Shown here one piece after another: positions 29,557-38,905 of a DNA stretch of 64,000 bases. The position numbers and the translations under genes are program-made. The DNA lies in NCBI GenBank assembly GCA_963822615.1, contig CAWGIM010000015.1, positions 434,001-498,000 on the forward strand, in the 5' to 3' direction. The DNA comes from Trebonia sp963822615. GTDB taxonomy: Bacteria; Actinomycetota; Actinomycetes; Streptosporangiales; Streptosporangiaceae. How positions within the stretch are numbered: position 1 is the stretch's first letter; each line of letters opens with the position of its first letter. The notes under the pieces were generated by a model, which saw nothing but the letters and a program-made list of their open reading frames with translations, ran no database searches and had not been told where the DNA came from.

Positions 29557-30221
29557 TCGAGGAACCCCTCTTCGACCTAGCCGACCCAGCCGGGACAACC
29601 GAATTCGACCTGCACCGCACCGGCGGCCTGCGGGTAAGAGCGGACGACACCTTCGCCACCGCGACCCGCATCCAGCTCGACGCCACCTCCTGGGTCGACC
29701 ACGTAAAAGGCTGGCTGGCCGGCGACACCGAGCTGATGACCGCCCTGATGGAAGAAGGGGACTGGGAACAGCGCACCCGCTGGATGTACACCCGGGTGGT
29801 AGACGAGCCCCGCCTCACCGCTGAGTACCCGGCCATCAAAGACGCCCCCCAGCCAGTACTCCACTACCTGACAGAAGTGCTGTCCAAGCACTACGAGCGC
29901 CCCTACAAGCGGCTGTGGATGAACTGGTACCGCGACAACGAGGACGGCACCGGCTGGCACGCCGACCGCCCGCAAAACCGCCTCCAAGAAACGGTCATCC
30001 CGGTCCTCAGCCTCGGCGCGACCCGCCGCTTCCTCATCCGCCCGGCCGAAGGCGGCCCCAGCACCACCATCGTCACCCACGGCGGCGACCTGGTGGTCAT
30101 GGGCGGCCGCTGCCAGAAGGACTACGTGCACTCGGTCCCCAAGCAGAAGCAGCCGGCCGGGGCCCGCGTCAGCCTGAACTTCTCCACCGACACCAGCGAA
30201 GCCGAAGTCAGCGAAGCATGA
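29553..30221 (+). CDS. AlkB-like 2-oxoglutarate/Fe(II)-dependent dioxygenase
   Basis: The ATG at 29553 overlaps the previous stop and gives 222 residues; an upstream in-frame GTG at 29526 would lie inside the preceding gene and is less likely. The iron ligands are visible as H136-A-D138 in GWHADR and His193 in YVHSVPK, with Arg near 206 in ARVSLNF for 2-oxoglutarate. RLWMNWYRDNEDG is the family's substrate-side block. AlkB proteins reverse N-alkyl damage on DNA or RNA bases by oxidation. Its operon with a GNAT protein and TetR points to inducible alkylation or stress repair. Confidence 0.88.
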   Translation: MIEEPLFDLADPAGTTEFDLHRTGGLRVRADDTFATATRIQLDATSWVDHVKGWLAGDTELMTALMEEGDWEQRTRWMYTRVVDEPRLTAEYPAIKDAPQPVLHYLTEVLSKHYERPYKRLWMNWYRDNEDGTGWHADRPQNRLQETVIPVLSLGATRRFLIRPAEGGPSTTIVTHGGDLVVMGGRCQKDYVHSVPKQKQPAGARVSLNFSTDTSEAEVSEA

Positions 30222-30886
30222 GCAACGCAACCCGGCTCACCCCCCGCGGCGCCGTCACCCGCGACCGCATCGTCGACGCCGCGGCCGAGCTGATGTACGT
30301 CAAGGGCGTGCACGCCACCACCCTGGACGACATCCGGGCCGCCGCCGGCGCCAGCAAGTCCCAGCTCTACCGGCACTTCCCGGATAAGGACGCCCTGGTC
30401 CACGCGGTCATCGAACGACGCGGAGAGCAGATCCTCAGCCGGGAAACCGACCGCCTGGGCCAGCTCAGCGACTTCGCCGGCCTGACCCGCTGGCGCGATG
30501 CCCTCATCGAGGTCAACTCACTGCAGCACGGCGCCTACGGCTGCGCCCTGGGCTCGATGGCCAACGAGCTAGCCGACACCGACGAGCAAGCCCGCACCAG
30601 CCTGGCCGGCCTGTTCCAGAGCTGGGAAGCCCTGCTCGCGGCCGGCCTGCGCCGCATGCAGGACGCGGGCAAGCTACGCCAAGACGCCAACCCCGACGAC
30701 CTGGCCGTCGGCCTGATGGCCGCCCTGCAAGGCGGCTACCTCCTGGCCAGCACCGCCCGCGACGTCCGCCCGATGGAGATCGGCCTCGACCTCGCCCTGC
30801 AACAAGTCAGGTCGTACCTGACCGATGATTGGCGCTTATTCTTACACGAATACGCAAATCCGCAAGGCTTGAAGCAGGCAAATTGA
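30218..30886 (+). CDS. TetR-family transcriptional regulator
   Basis: Starts at the ATG overlapping the AlkB stop (222 residues). The DNA-binding domain shows RDRIVDAAAELMYVKGVHAT, TLDDIRAAAGASKSQLYRHF and PDKDALVHAVIE. The C-terminal domain contains HGAYGCALGSMANELAD and a QGGYLLASTARD helix typical of TetR_C ligand domains. As last gene of the GNAT-AlkB operon it probably binds the palindrome at 29174-29187. Confidence 0.9.
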   Translation: MSNATRLTPRGAVTRDRIVDAAAELMYVKGVHATTLDDIRAAAGASKSQLYRHFPDKDALVHAVIERRGEQILSRETDRLGQLSDFAGLTRWRDALIEVNSLQHGAYGCALGSMANELADTDEQARTSLAGLFQSWEALLAAGLRRMQDAGKLRQDANPDDLAVGLMAALQGGYLLASTARDVRPMEIGLDLALQQVRSYLTDDWRLFLHEYANPQGLKQAN

Positions 30887-30975
30887 CATCAGTCCGTCAA
30901 TTGCTCCATGCTTTCCCGGGGCCTGATCTCGGTATTTCTTTACTGGATCGGATGGGCTGGGGAGCGCATCAACTC

Positions 30976-33502
30976 ATGTCAGCATCAGCTGCTAACGCAG
31001 CCGGCCCGGTCACCCCGGGGCGCGGCTGGAGCGTGTCCGGGTACACCGAGGTACGCCGGCTCGGCGGGGGCGGTTTCGGGGAAGTAGTCCTCGCGGTTCA
31101 CGACGCCTCGGGCACCGCGGTCGCGATCAAGTACCTGCACCCGGGCCTGCTGGGCGACCCCGGGCAGGTAGCCGGCTTCCGGGCCGAGGCCAGCGTGCTG
31201 GCCAGCCTGGACAGCCCGTACGTGGTCCGGCTGTACCAGTACGTCGAGGACCAGGCGGGCGCCGCCATCGTCATGGAGCTGGTCGAGGGCGTCACCGTCG
31301 CGGCTTTGCTGGAGCGGAACGGCAAGACGACCCCCGAGTCGGCGCTGGTCGTGCTGCACGGGTCGCTTCTCGGCCTGGCCGCGGCCCACGCCAAGGGCGT
31401 GGTGCACCGCGACTACAAGCCGGCCAACGTGCTCGTCGACGGGGCAGGCGCGAGCAAGCTGACCGACTTCGGCATCGCCGCGCTGGCCGGCGACCGGCCG
31501 GTGGCGGCGGGCACGCTGCGCTACATGCCGCCCGAGCAGTTCGAGGGCGGCACGGCCAGCCCGGCCGGCGACGTCTACGCGGCGACTGTCACCTTCTACC
31601 AGTGCCTGACTGGTCAGGTGCCGTTCGACGGCAGCACCGCCGAGGAGCTGTACGCCAGGCACAAGACCGCCTCGGTGCCGATGGATGTCATCCCCGAGCC
31701 GCTGCGCCCGGTGATCGCCCGCGGCCTGGCCAAGGACCCGAAGTGGCGGCCGTCTGACGCCGCCGCCCTCGCCGCCGAGCTGCGCGCCGCTGCGACCACC
31801 AGCTACGGCGCGGACTGGGCGGAGCGCGGCCGGTCACACCTGGCCGAGGCGGCCCTCCTGCTGCTGGCCCTGCTGTGGCCAGCGGGCGGCTCGCCGGCGG
31901 CCGGGGGCTCGGCGGCGGGGCATGCCCAGCTGGGCGCCCCGGCCCGCGACGCCCGGTCGCCGGTGCGGCACGATCAGGCGGCCCAGCCCGCCCGCAACGC
32001 CCAGGGCGGCGATCACGCGGCGCACAGCAGCCAGGCTGGCCAGGCCCACGCCGAGCACGTGCAGCACGTCCAGCACATGGAGCACGTCCAGCACGCAGAG
32101 CAACTAGAACACGTCAAGCACCAGGAGCACCTGGCTCACCTGCGGGCCGAGGGCGGCCAGTCAGGCACCCGGGCCGGGCAGGCAACGAGGAACGGTCACG
32201 GGCCCGGTGGTTCCCGGTTCCGGCGCCCCCGCCTGGTGAAGACGGCTGCCGTCGTGGGCGTCGCGGCGGCGGTGGTGATCGCCGCAGTCGTCGTCTTTAC
32301 CGGCAACTCGACTCCGCCGCCGGCCAAGGTCCCGCCGGGCCCGGGAGCCTCTCACTCCGCCTCCGCCGCCCCCGGGTCGGTGGTCGCGAACGAGGCGGCC
32401 ACCCAGGTGGCGGCCGTGCCGACCAGCGGTCCGATTGCGGCCGGCCCGCTGCTCGGCCCCGACGGCCGGCTCTGGGACGAGACCGTCGACACCACCGGCA
32501 CCGTCGCCACGCTGGTCGCGACCAGCACCAGCACGCGCGCGACCACCACCTACAAGCTGCCCGCCAGCTTGACCGGTGACAGCGTGATCTACTCCGGCGC
32601 GGCCGCGTTCGACGGCGCCGGCCACCTCTGGCTCACCGCCTACCTCCGCGCCGGGCAGCGCCGGCAGCACCCAGACCACGACCGCGGTCCTGCTCAAGTA
32701 CACCCCCGGCAGCGGCGCGGTACAGCCGGTGGCCGAGGACTCCGAGTGCGCCACCGGCGGACTGGACGCCGCCGAGGTCTACGAGGCGAACGACGGCGCC
32801 GTCTGGGTGGCCTGCCCGCCCAGCACGGGCAGCGGCGAGGACTACTACCGGATGACGCCGGACGGCGGCATCACCACCATGACGATCGACAACACCGCGC
32901 AGCCGGGCACGCTGCTCTACCTGGCCTACGAGGAGCTCCCCGGGGAAGGCGCCGGCCCGCTGGTGCAAGGTCCCGACGGCACCATGTACGGGCTTTCCTC
33001 GAACGACATCGTCCAGTTTGCCGCCAGCGGGCAGGAGACCCTGTTGCTCGACGACGGCAAGGACGACGCGATCCAGCTTGTGGGCAACGGAACCGGGTTG
33101 CTGGAGGCCGACGCCGTCTGCAACGTCAACAACGCGCAGGGCGAGCAAACCAGGCAGTGCATCAACAAGGTGAACGCGGACGGCAGCGAGACGCTGCTCG
33201 CTTACCTGCCCGACTACGACGGCTACAACACCGACCAGGTGCACTGGGCGGTGATGGACTCATCCGGCAACGTCTGGATGATCCTCGACACGGCCGGGCC
33301 GCCGCCCGTCAAGCAGTACTACGTCGAGGTGAGCCCGGGCGGCGCGGTCAAGACGTTCCCGTTCACGGTCCCCGGCGATACCATGCCGGTGCCGGTCAGC
33401 CAGGCGTCACCGGTCATCACCGCCAACGGCGGGCTGTGGACGGCCGACAACCAGAGCGACATCAGCACCGGCTGGGAAGTGATCCAGGTGGTGCCCAAGT
33501 AG
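30976..33502 (+). pseudogene. PknB-like Ser/Thr protein kinase with His-rich linker and extracellular propeller-like domain, single frameshift
   Basis: ATG 30976 is chosen because the kinase domain begins ~20 residues later (YTEVRRLGGGGFGEVVLA) and GGGGAG lies upstream. Kinase motifs are AIKYL, HRDYKPANVL, DFGIAAL and MPPEQF, all catalytic residues present. Residues ~360-390 form a His/Gln repeat. A membrane segment lies near 421-444 (AAVVGVAAAVVIAAVVV). The extracellular part shows repeated G-x-L-W or G-x-(V/M)-W/Y blades (DGRLWDE, GHLWLTAY, GAVWVACPP, GNVWMILD, GGLWTADN) like a NHL/Vgb beta-propeller. A shift near 32655 breaks the frame inside this domain. PASTA repeats are absent, so the ligand is probably not peptidoglycan. 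Confidence 0.82.
32050..32143 (+). repeat. Histidine-rich three-residue repeat in kinase linker
   Basis: Codons encode a run of x-(V/M/L)-(Q/E/K)-H units such as EHVQHVQHMEHVQH, about ten histidines in 30 residues, built on a repeated GTCCAGCAC-like 9-base unit. The histidine spacing of three would put them along one face of a helix or a metal-binding string just before the membrane segment. Confidence 0.75.
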
Positions 33503-33522
33503 CGGTGAGCAGGAGCCGCCGC

Positions 33523-34323
33523 CTAGCAGGCCGAATAGTTCGGCTCGTAGCTGGGCGGGGCAGGCGCGATCAGGTAGCCGTCGCCGTGTGGGACCAGGTA
33601 GAGGTTGAGCGTCCACGCGTCGCAGGCGCTGTCGTCGATGCTGTCCGCGGGCGACTGCCGACTGGTAAAGGTGACGGTCGCGGTCAGGTCGCCGCCCCCG
33701 GTGGGCGTCAGCGACGTCAGCGTCATGCCTGAGTCGGTTGTTGTCGCGTAGCCGGCGTCGAATGACGACTTCGGCTGGTCCTTCAGCCCCTGCGCGGTCT
33801 CGGCCTTCGCGTACTCGCCGTAGTCGCGCTTGTTGATCCCCTCGAAGTATTCACTCAGCACCACCTCAACTGGCGGCGACGCGTCCACCCCGGGGCCGGG
33901 GCTGACGACACTGGGCGACGTCGAAGGCGAGGGCGAAGGCGGCAGTGAGAGCGATGCGACCGGTGAACCGGACGGGGCTGCCGAAGCGGAGGCGGGGGAG
34001 TCCGCGGGCAGCGAGCTGGCGGACGCGGATGCCGGCGCTGTAGGCGTCGTGGTCAGGGCAGCGCTCTGGCCGTCCGACGATTTATTCGCGTTCCTGACCA
34101 CCGCGAACGCGCCGCCCCCGGCGGCGATCAGCACGATGACGGCCACCAGGATCCACCACGTCGTCTGCCGGCGCCCGCGGTCTTCAGCGGCCTGCAGCTC
34201 GGCCGGTTCCGTTTCCGGGGCAACACTACTGATCAAGCTTTCTTCGCCGAAGTCGCGCCCGCAACGGCCGCAATAGCGGGCGGTGCTCGTGCGCTGCCAG
34301 CCGCAGTCCGGACAGAAACTCAT
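33523..34323 (-). CDS. Zinc-ribbon membrane-anchored protein with extracytoplasmic domain
   Basis: 266 residues from the ATG at 34323, where the zinc ribbon begins (CPDC at 4-7 and CGRC at 18-21). A membrane segment lies near residues 56-77 (WWILVAVIVLIAAGGGAFAVV), followed by a long Ser/Pro/Ala linker and a ~110-residue outer domain (VVLSEYFEGINKRDYGEYA, then CDAWTLNLYLVPHGDGYLI) like NTF2-type sensors found with actinomycete kinases. Its only cysteines in the outer domain may form a disulphide. It is convergent with the kinase gene at a distance of 20 bp, and may be a kinase partner or substrate. Confidence 0.72.
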   Translation of the reverse strand: MSFCPDCGWQRTSTARYCGRCGRDFGEESLISSVAPETEPAELQAAEDRGRRQTTWWILVAVIVLIAAGGGAFAVVRNANKSSDGQSAALTTTPTAPASASASSLPADSPASASAAPSGSPVASLSLPPSPSPSTSPSVVSPGPGVDASPPVEVVLSEYFEGINKRDYGEYAKAETAQGLKDQPKSSFDAGYATTTDSGMTLTSLTPTGGGDLTATVTFTSRQSPADSIDDSACDAWTLNLYLVPHGDGYLIAPAPPSYEPNYSAC

Positions 34324-34492
34324 GTGCGTCTCGACCTCCACCGCTGCCAGGAGAAGACAGTAAACACGTCGATGACTTAGCACAAATGGTACCTGGAAGG
34401 GTAAAGTCGGAATAGCGTAAATCTGCTGTTGATTAATGCCATGATCTGTTGTCTCTTGCACAAGCTTTCTTTCCTTGCGGCTGGAGATGTTT

Positions 34493-35209
34493 ATGCCGGA
34501 AAATGTGAGCCTTGACGATATCGAGGGGGTTCGGCGGCACATCGCCGATGCGCTTCTCGGCAGCTCCACGCGGTCAACCCTCCCGCCCGAGAGGCAGGAC
34601 GAACTGCTGGCGCAAGCGTGCGCCGAGGCGTGTGACGTTCTCGAGCGGTGGGTTAACGGCCCCGTCTGGGCGGGACTGCGCCCCGCGGGCCATGGCCCGA
34701 TCGCCGATGTCATTCCCGAGTGGCAGCGGATACGGCCGTTCCTTGAGCCGCTCGGCGTGACGCTGAGCCGGATTGACAAGCGCCAGCCGGGCCTCGACGG
34801 ATTGCCGCAGATTGGCGACCCGCAAGAATATATCGGGCAGCTGATCGAGCAGGCCGAGGCGACCGGGCGGCGTTATCGCCGATTCGACCGGGAAGAGCTG
34901 TTCAAGCAGGCGACCGAGAGCATCAAGCTCCTCCAGGCAAGCGTCTGCGGGGCGGCCGCCGACTTCGCGAAAGGAAGCAAGACGCGCGGGCAGCGCCGGG
35001 CGCGCGCCCGCTCGGCCCTGAAGGCGGCCCAAGGCTTCCTGCTGAGCGCGGCCCTCATCATGGTGGGGATCACGCCGCAGGCGCTGGCCCATGATGTCCC
35101 CCAGTGGGGGCACGAGGCGGTCAAGGTGCTCTTTACCCACCACGCGGCGCAGGCCGCCCAGCCGACCCTGCGGGTCGCGCCGCCTCAGCTTGGACCCAAG
35201 CTAGGCTAG
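34493..35209 (+). CDS. Hypothetical protein with C-terminal membrane segment
   Basis: ATG 34493 is preferred because GGAG lies 6 nt upstream; a TTG and an ATG further up are in frame. The ~238-residue product is helical and charged (VSLDDIEGVRRHIADALLG, ELLAQACAEACDVLERWV), with a basic stretch GSKTRGQRRARARSALK directly before a hydrophobic segment FLLSAALIMVGITPQALA. No family is recognised. It is divergent from the zinc-ribbon gene and overlaps the 3' end of the VirD4-like gene by 4 bp. Confidence 0.5.
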   Translation: MPENVSLDDIEGVRRHIADALLGSSTRSTLPPERQDELLAQACAEACDVLERWVNGPVWAGLRPAGHGPIADVIPEWQRIRPFLEPLGVTLSRIDKRQPGLDGLPQIGDPQEYIGQLIEQAEATGRRYRRFDREELFKQATESIKLLQASVCGAAADFAKGSKTRGQRRARARSALKAAQGFLLSAALIMVGITPQALAHDVPQWGHEAVKVLFTHHAAQAAQPTLRVAPPQLGPKLG

Positions 35210-36549
35210 CCCGCCGGGTACCCCGCACCGGGCCGGCCGTGGAACTCGCTGAACTTCAGCAGGAAAGGCGGCTCGTGCGGCAGCAGTGCGATGCACTGCC
35301 CGCGCTGCAGGCCGGACATGTGCCAGTCCTCGATGACGTTCCCGTCGACCACGGTCTGCCGCACGCCCTCATGGCGGACCGGCGCATAGGTGGAAACCTG
35401 CTTCCGGTTGCCGCCGTACCGCTCGCGGACCAGGGTCCGGCTCGCCGCGTCCGCCAGCCGGAAGGCCAGCACGGTGCCGAACCCGGACAGGATGCTCTCC
35501 CCGGCCCCGCCCGGGTATCCGTTGAATACCTGGTTGACGTTCTGGGTCGCGGCCAGGAACCGCAGCCCGAACTCGCGGCCGAAGTTGATGCCGTCGCCGA
35601 TGTGCGCGAGGCGCGGGAGCAGGGCGAACTCGTCGAGCACGAAGTAGTAGTTGTCGGGCACCTTCCCGGCCGCGCGCAGGCGCTGTCGGCCGGACCCGAG
35701 TGCCTCCTTCATCGCCATGTCCATGAGCACCCGGTAGACCGGAAGCAGGCTGCTGCCGACGGCTATGTCGTACTCGATGAAGAGCGCCCGGCCGCCCTTG
35801 CGCCGGAGGAAGTCGCGGATCGAGAAGTCTCCCGGCTCCCGGAAGACCCCGGAGAACGCCTTCCGCAGCGTGAGCTGCAGGACGGCCAGGATCGATTCGA
35901 CCGCGGGCCCGCCTTGGAGGTAACGTGCCGTTCCCGCTAGGCTCTCGCTCCCCTCGAACAGCTCCAGCAGTTCGTCGGCAGACCCTTCTAGCCGTTCCCG
36001 TAGCTCCTTGTTGGACACGGCCGCGCCGGATGACCGGCTGGCCGCCATCAGCTCCGTTACCCCGGCCAGCAGGTCGCGGGCGGCCGCCACGAAGAACGTG
36101 TTCTGCCCGGCCGACTCGAGTTCCTCGCTGAAGATCGTCGACGCGATCTCGAACGCCTGCTCGGAGAGCTGCCGGGGATCGTCGTCCAGGTCGCGGAAGA
36201 CGTTCCACACCACGCCCCCGGGGTCGGCGGCCGGCGTGCTGGAGATGGTGGCGTCACCGGGCCGGTGGAACTGCCGGAGGAAGTCGCCCTTGGCGTCGAA
36301 GAAGATGAAGACGTCGTCTGGGCCGCTCTTCGCCCGGAAGTCCCGGACCAGGTGCTTCATCGCGTTGGTCTTGCCTGAGCCGATCCCGCCGAGGAAAAGG
36401 ATGTTCGTCTCGATCAGCCGGCTGAACGAGATGCGGTCCGGGGGAGGGGGCTCCCGGCGCAGGTCCATCCCCTCCAGGATGGTGATCGTGCTGTGCTCGG
36501 CTCCCGGAGTGGGCGGGCCCGCCCCCGGCGGTCCCTGGCGAGGGGTCAC
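35206..36549 (-). CDS. VirD4/TraD-like coupling ATPase (type IV secretion/conjugation type)
   Basis: The GTG at 36549 overlaps the upstream stop (GTGA) and gives 447 residues; an ATG 16 codons earlier is possible. Walker A GGIGSGKTN at residues ~54-62 and Walker B VLDEFALLPRLAH fit the VirD4/TraG/TraD group, and FLAATQNVNQVF is their conserved Gln motif after strand 4. FEYDIA-type segment ALFIEYDIAVGSSLLPVYR and DFLRRKGGRA are also family-like. No N-terminal membrane helices are present; the membrane protein encoded just upstream may supply them. No relaxase, VirB4 or other conjugation gene is in view, so DNA transfer is uncertain and a defence or DNA-handling role is open. Confidence 0.75.
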   Translation of the reverse strand: MTPRQGPPGAGPPTPGAEHSTITILEGMDLRREPPPPDRISFSRLIETNILFLGGIGSGKTNAMKHLVRDFRAKSGPDDVFIFFDAKGDFLRQFHRPGDATISSTPAADPGGVVWNVFRDLDDDPRQLSEQAFEIASTIFSEELESAGQNTFFVAAARDLLAGVTELMAASRSSGAAVSNKELRERLEGSADELLELFEGSESLAGTARYLQGGPAVESILAVLQLTLRKAFSGVFREPGDFSIRDFLRRKGGRALFIEYDIAVGSSLLPVYRVLMDMAMKEALGSGRQRLRAAGKVPDNYYFVLDEFALLPRLAHIGDGINFGREFGLRFLAATQNVNQVFNGYPGGAGESILSGFGTVLAFRLADAASRTLVRERYGGNRKQVSTYAPVRHEGVRQTVVDGNVIEDWHMSGLQRGQCIALLPHEPPFLLKFSEFHGRPGAGYPAG

Positions 36550-37454
36550 TGGAGGCTGGCCGCTCCTACGGCGCCAGCCGGGACGGGGATGTTCCACTCC
36601 GGATAGGCCATCGTGCCCCTCGTCTGCAGGTCGATAATCAGCGCCCCGAGCTCGTGCAGGAATTCGTGGGAGTTATCGGCCGGGTCGCCCGCGACGACGT
36701 CGAACGCGTTGTAGGAACGCAGGAAGAGGGCGATGGGGAAAATGAGCAGCCGGCGAAGCTTGTCGAAGAATCCGCGTTCCCGCGGCACGCGCCCGAACGA
36801 GATGGGGCTGTTACCGTTCTCGCGCGACTGTATGGTCACGCCCACGTCGCCGCGGCGGGTGACGTCCCGGATCAGCACCAGGATGAAGACCGCGGTCACG
36901 ATGGCGAGCAAGACCGCCGGGGCAGTTGCGCCGAAGAGCAGCGCGGCCAGGGTGGCCAGGCCGCCGAACAAGGTCAGCACCGCCAGCCCGAGGCTTATCC
37001 GCCGCGAAACGTGGGCGGACAGCCCGCTGATGTCCTCGAGCTTGGTCTGCTGGAACAGCCAGCTCGCCTTCTGCGACCCGCGCGGGTAGGCCAGCGCGTA
37101 GAAGACCACCCTGGCGTCGGTCACGTACAAGGTGCCGTGGCCCCGCTGGGCCCTGAACAGCCAGGTGCGCAGGGTCACCACGTCATAGGCCTTGAGTACC
37201 TGCTCGCCGTGCGCGAGGCGAAACAGCAGCGGCCGCGGGTCGGGGGTTCGGCCAGGCGGGGGAGCGGCCGGGCGGGGCAGGGCGGCCGGCGGCGCTGGCC
37301 AGGCCGCGGCCTGGCTGCCGTTACCCGGCGGCGGCGACTGCTCAAACATCGTCGCGGAGCCTGGCGCCGTGTCGTCGGCCGTGATCGTGCGGCCGCACGC
37401 CTCGCAGAATCTATTCGACGAATCCTGTTGCCTTCCGCACGCGGGGCATTCCAT
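36546..37454 (-). CDS. Zinc-ribbon membrane protein, partner of VirD4-like ATPase
   Basis: Start ATG 37454 has AGGAGG at ideal spacing and opens on the zinc ribbon MECPACGRQQ with CEACGR following. After a proline-rich linker comes a folded region (LFRLAHGEQVLKAYDVVTLR, HGTLYVTDARVVFYAL), a PH-like/GRAM-like strand pattern, then two membrane helices (SLGLAVLTLFGGLATLAALL; VLLAIVTAVFILVLI) and a third hydrophobic stretch (LLIFPIALFLRSY). ~302 residues. It is coupled by GTGA overlap to the VirD4-like gene, so the two products probably work together at the membrane. Confidence 0.7.
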   Translation of the reverse strand: MECPACGRQQDSSNRFCEACGRTITADDTAPGSATMFEQSPPPGNGSQAAAWPAPPAALPRPAAPPPGRTPDPRPLLFRLAHGEQVLKAYDVVTLRTWLFRAQRGHGTLYVTDARVVFYALAYPRGSQKASWLFQQTKLEDISGLSAHVSRRISLGLAVLTLFGGLATLAALLFGATAPAVLLAIVTAVFILVLIRDVTRRGDVGVTIQSRENGNSPISFGRVPRERGFFDKLRRLLIFPIALFLRSYNAFDVVAGDPADNSHEFLHELGALIIDLQTRGTMAYPEWNIPVPAGAVGAASLQ

Positions 37455-37670
37455 TGCTCCTCCTATTAACACACTTACGGCCGCGCCCTTCCTTTAACCC
37501 GGATATCTGGAGGCTAGCAATGACAGCACCTAAATACCAGGATCAACTTTCAATAATCGTCAATTGCGAGATTGTGAGGGGTTTTGCTCATCTCGGCGCC
37601 GGAAAACCCTTCACGCGGTGGAATGGATAACATGCGCCGGCCGGAATCTCGGCAGCCACACGGTTAACGC

Positions 37671-38841
37671 TTAGGCCACCGCCACGCAGGCCCGTCCAGC
37701 CGGTCCCACCCCGCCACCCGCGTCTCGCCCAGCTCTTTCACCAGCTCGATCGCGCTAACCCAGATCAGCACTCCTTCGTCGCCTCCTGCAGCGCCCCGAT
37801 CAGCTCCTGCGAGTGGGACACCGCGATCACCTGCGACCGCCCCGCCGCGGTGGCGATCAGCCGGGCCAGCGGGCCCAGCAGCTGCGGGTGGAGGCTGGTC
37901 TCGGGCTCATTCAGCACTACCAGGCAGGACGGGCGGGGCGCCAGCAGCGCCGCCACCCAGAGCAGGTAGCGCAGCGTCCCGTCCGACAGCTCGGCCGCGC
38001 CCAGCGGCCGGAGCAGCCCCGGCTGGTGCAGCCGCAGCCGCATGAAGCCGTCGTCGTCGCCTTCGACGGTGAGGCGGCTGCCGGGGAAGGCGAGGTCGAC
38101 CGCCTGCTCAAGCACGCGTCGTCGGCCGTCTCGCGGATCGTCTGCAGCGTGGCGGCGAGGTCGGCCCCGTCCGGGCTCATCACCGGCGTCCGGGTGCCGA
38201 TCTGGCTGCCGCGGGCGGGCGCGTCGGCGTCGGTCCGGAAGTGGTCGTAGAACCGCCAGGAGCGGACCTGCTCCCGCACCCGGAGCACCTCGGGTGCCCG
38301 GCGGGGGTCGGTGAACTCGCTCAGCATGCTGTCGTAGGGCCGGATCGGGTACGGCCCGGCCCAGCCGTAGGCGTCGCGGATGCGGACGATGCGGTTCTCC
38401 CGTTCGCACAGCGCCGCGGACGGCCGCAGCAGCGGGCCGTTCCAGATGCTCTCCCGCTTGATCTCCGGGTCGAGCCCGAAGGCGCTCTGCTGTCCCGGGA
38501 CCGGGAGGCCGAAGTCGATGGCGTAGCCGTACTCGTCGCCGCCGAAGCCGAGGCGCAGCGCCACTGCCTTGGTCCGTACCGTGCCCTGGACCGGATGGGT
38601 GCCCTCCCGCACCGGACGGCCGGTCGTCTCCGGGCCCGGCCCACAGCGTCGACGGCAGGCCGCCCTCCCGGGCCAGTGCGGCGACCGCCCCGTTGCGGGC
38701 CGCGTCGGCCAGCAGCCGCAGCGCCCGGTAGAGGCTGGACTTGCCGGTGCCGTTCGCCCCGGTCACCACGGTGAGGCCGGACAGCGGAACCACCAGGTGC
38801 CGCAGGGACCGGTAGTTCTCCACCGCCAGCGTGGCTATCAC
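37671..38841 (-). pseudogene. AAA family ATPase (RecF/OLD-like, AAA_21), frameshifted
   Basis: GTG 38841 opens IATLAVENYRSLRHLVVPLS, then Walker A TGANGTGKSSL. Across frames: VALRLGFGGDEYGYAIDFGL, SWRFYDHFRTDADAP, SDGTLRYLLWVAALL (ABC signature-like), Walker B VVLNEPETSLHPQLL and VIAVSHSQELI. A third shift near 37780 leads to LVKELGETRVAGWDRLDGP and a stop at 37671, the usual ending of this ATPase group. Shifts are near 38640, 38120 and 37780; joined length ~390 residues. These ATPases are common in defence contexts but also stand alone; no toprim or partner gene is attached here. Confidence 0.8.
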
Positions 38842-38905
38842 CGGCCCGACACTACCCACCCGCAAGCCCATCAAGAGTCGAAGATCCCGCAGCGGCCGCC
38901 GCCAA

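Noticed and set aside
37575..37620. Hairpin GAGGGGTTTT / AAAACCCTTC
   Set aside because: One mismatch, 17-base loop and no clear link to a gene end; too weak to list as a terminator.
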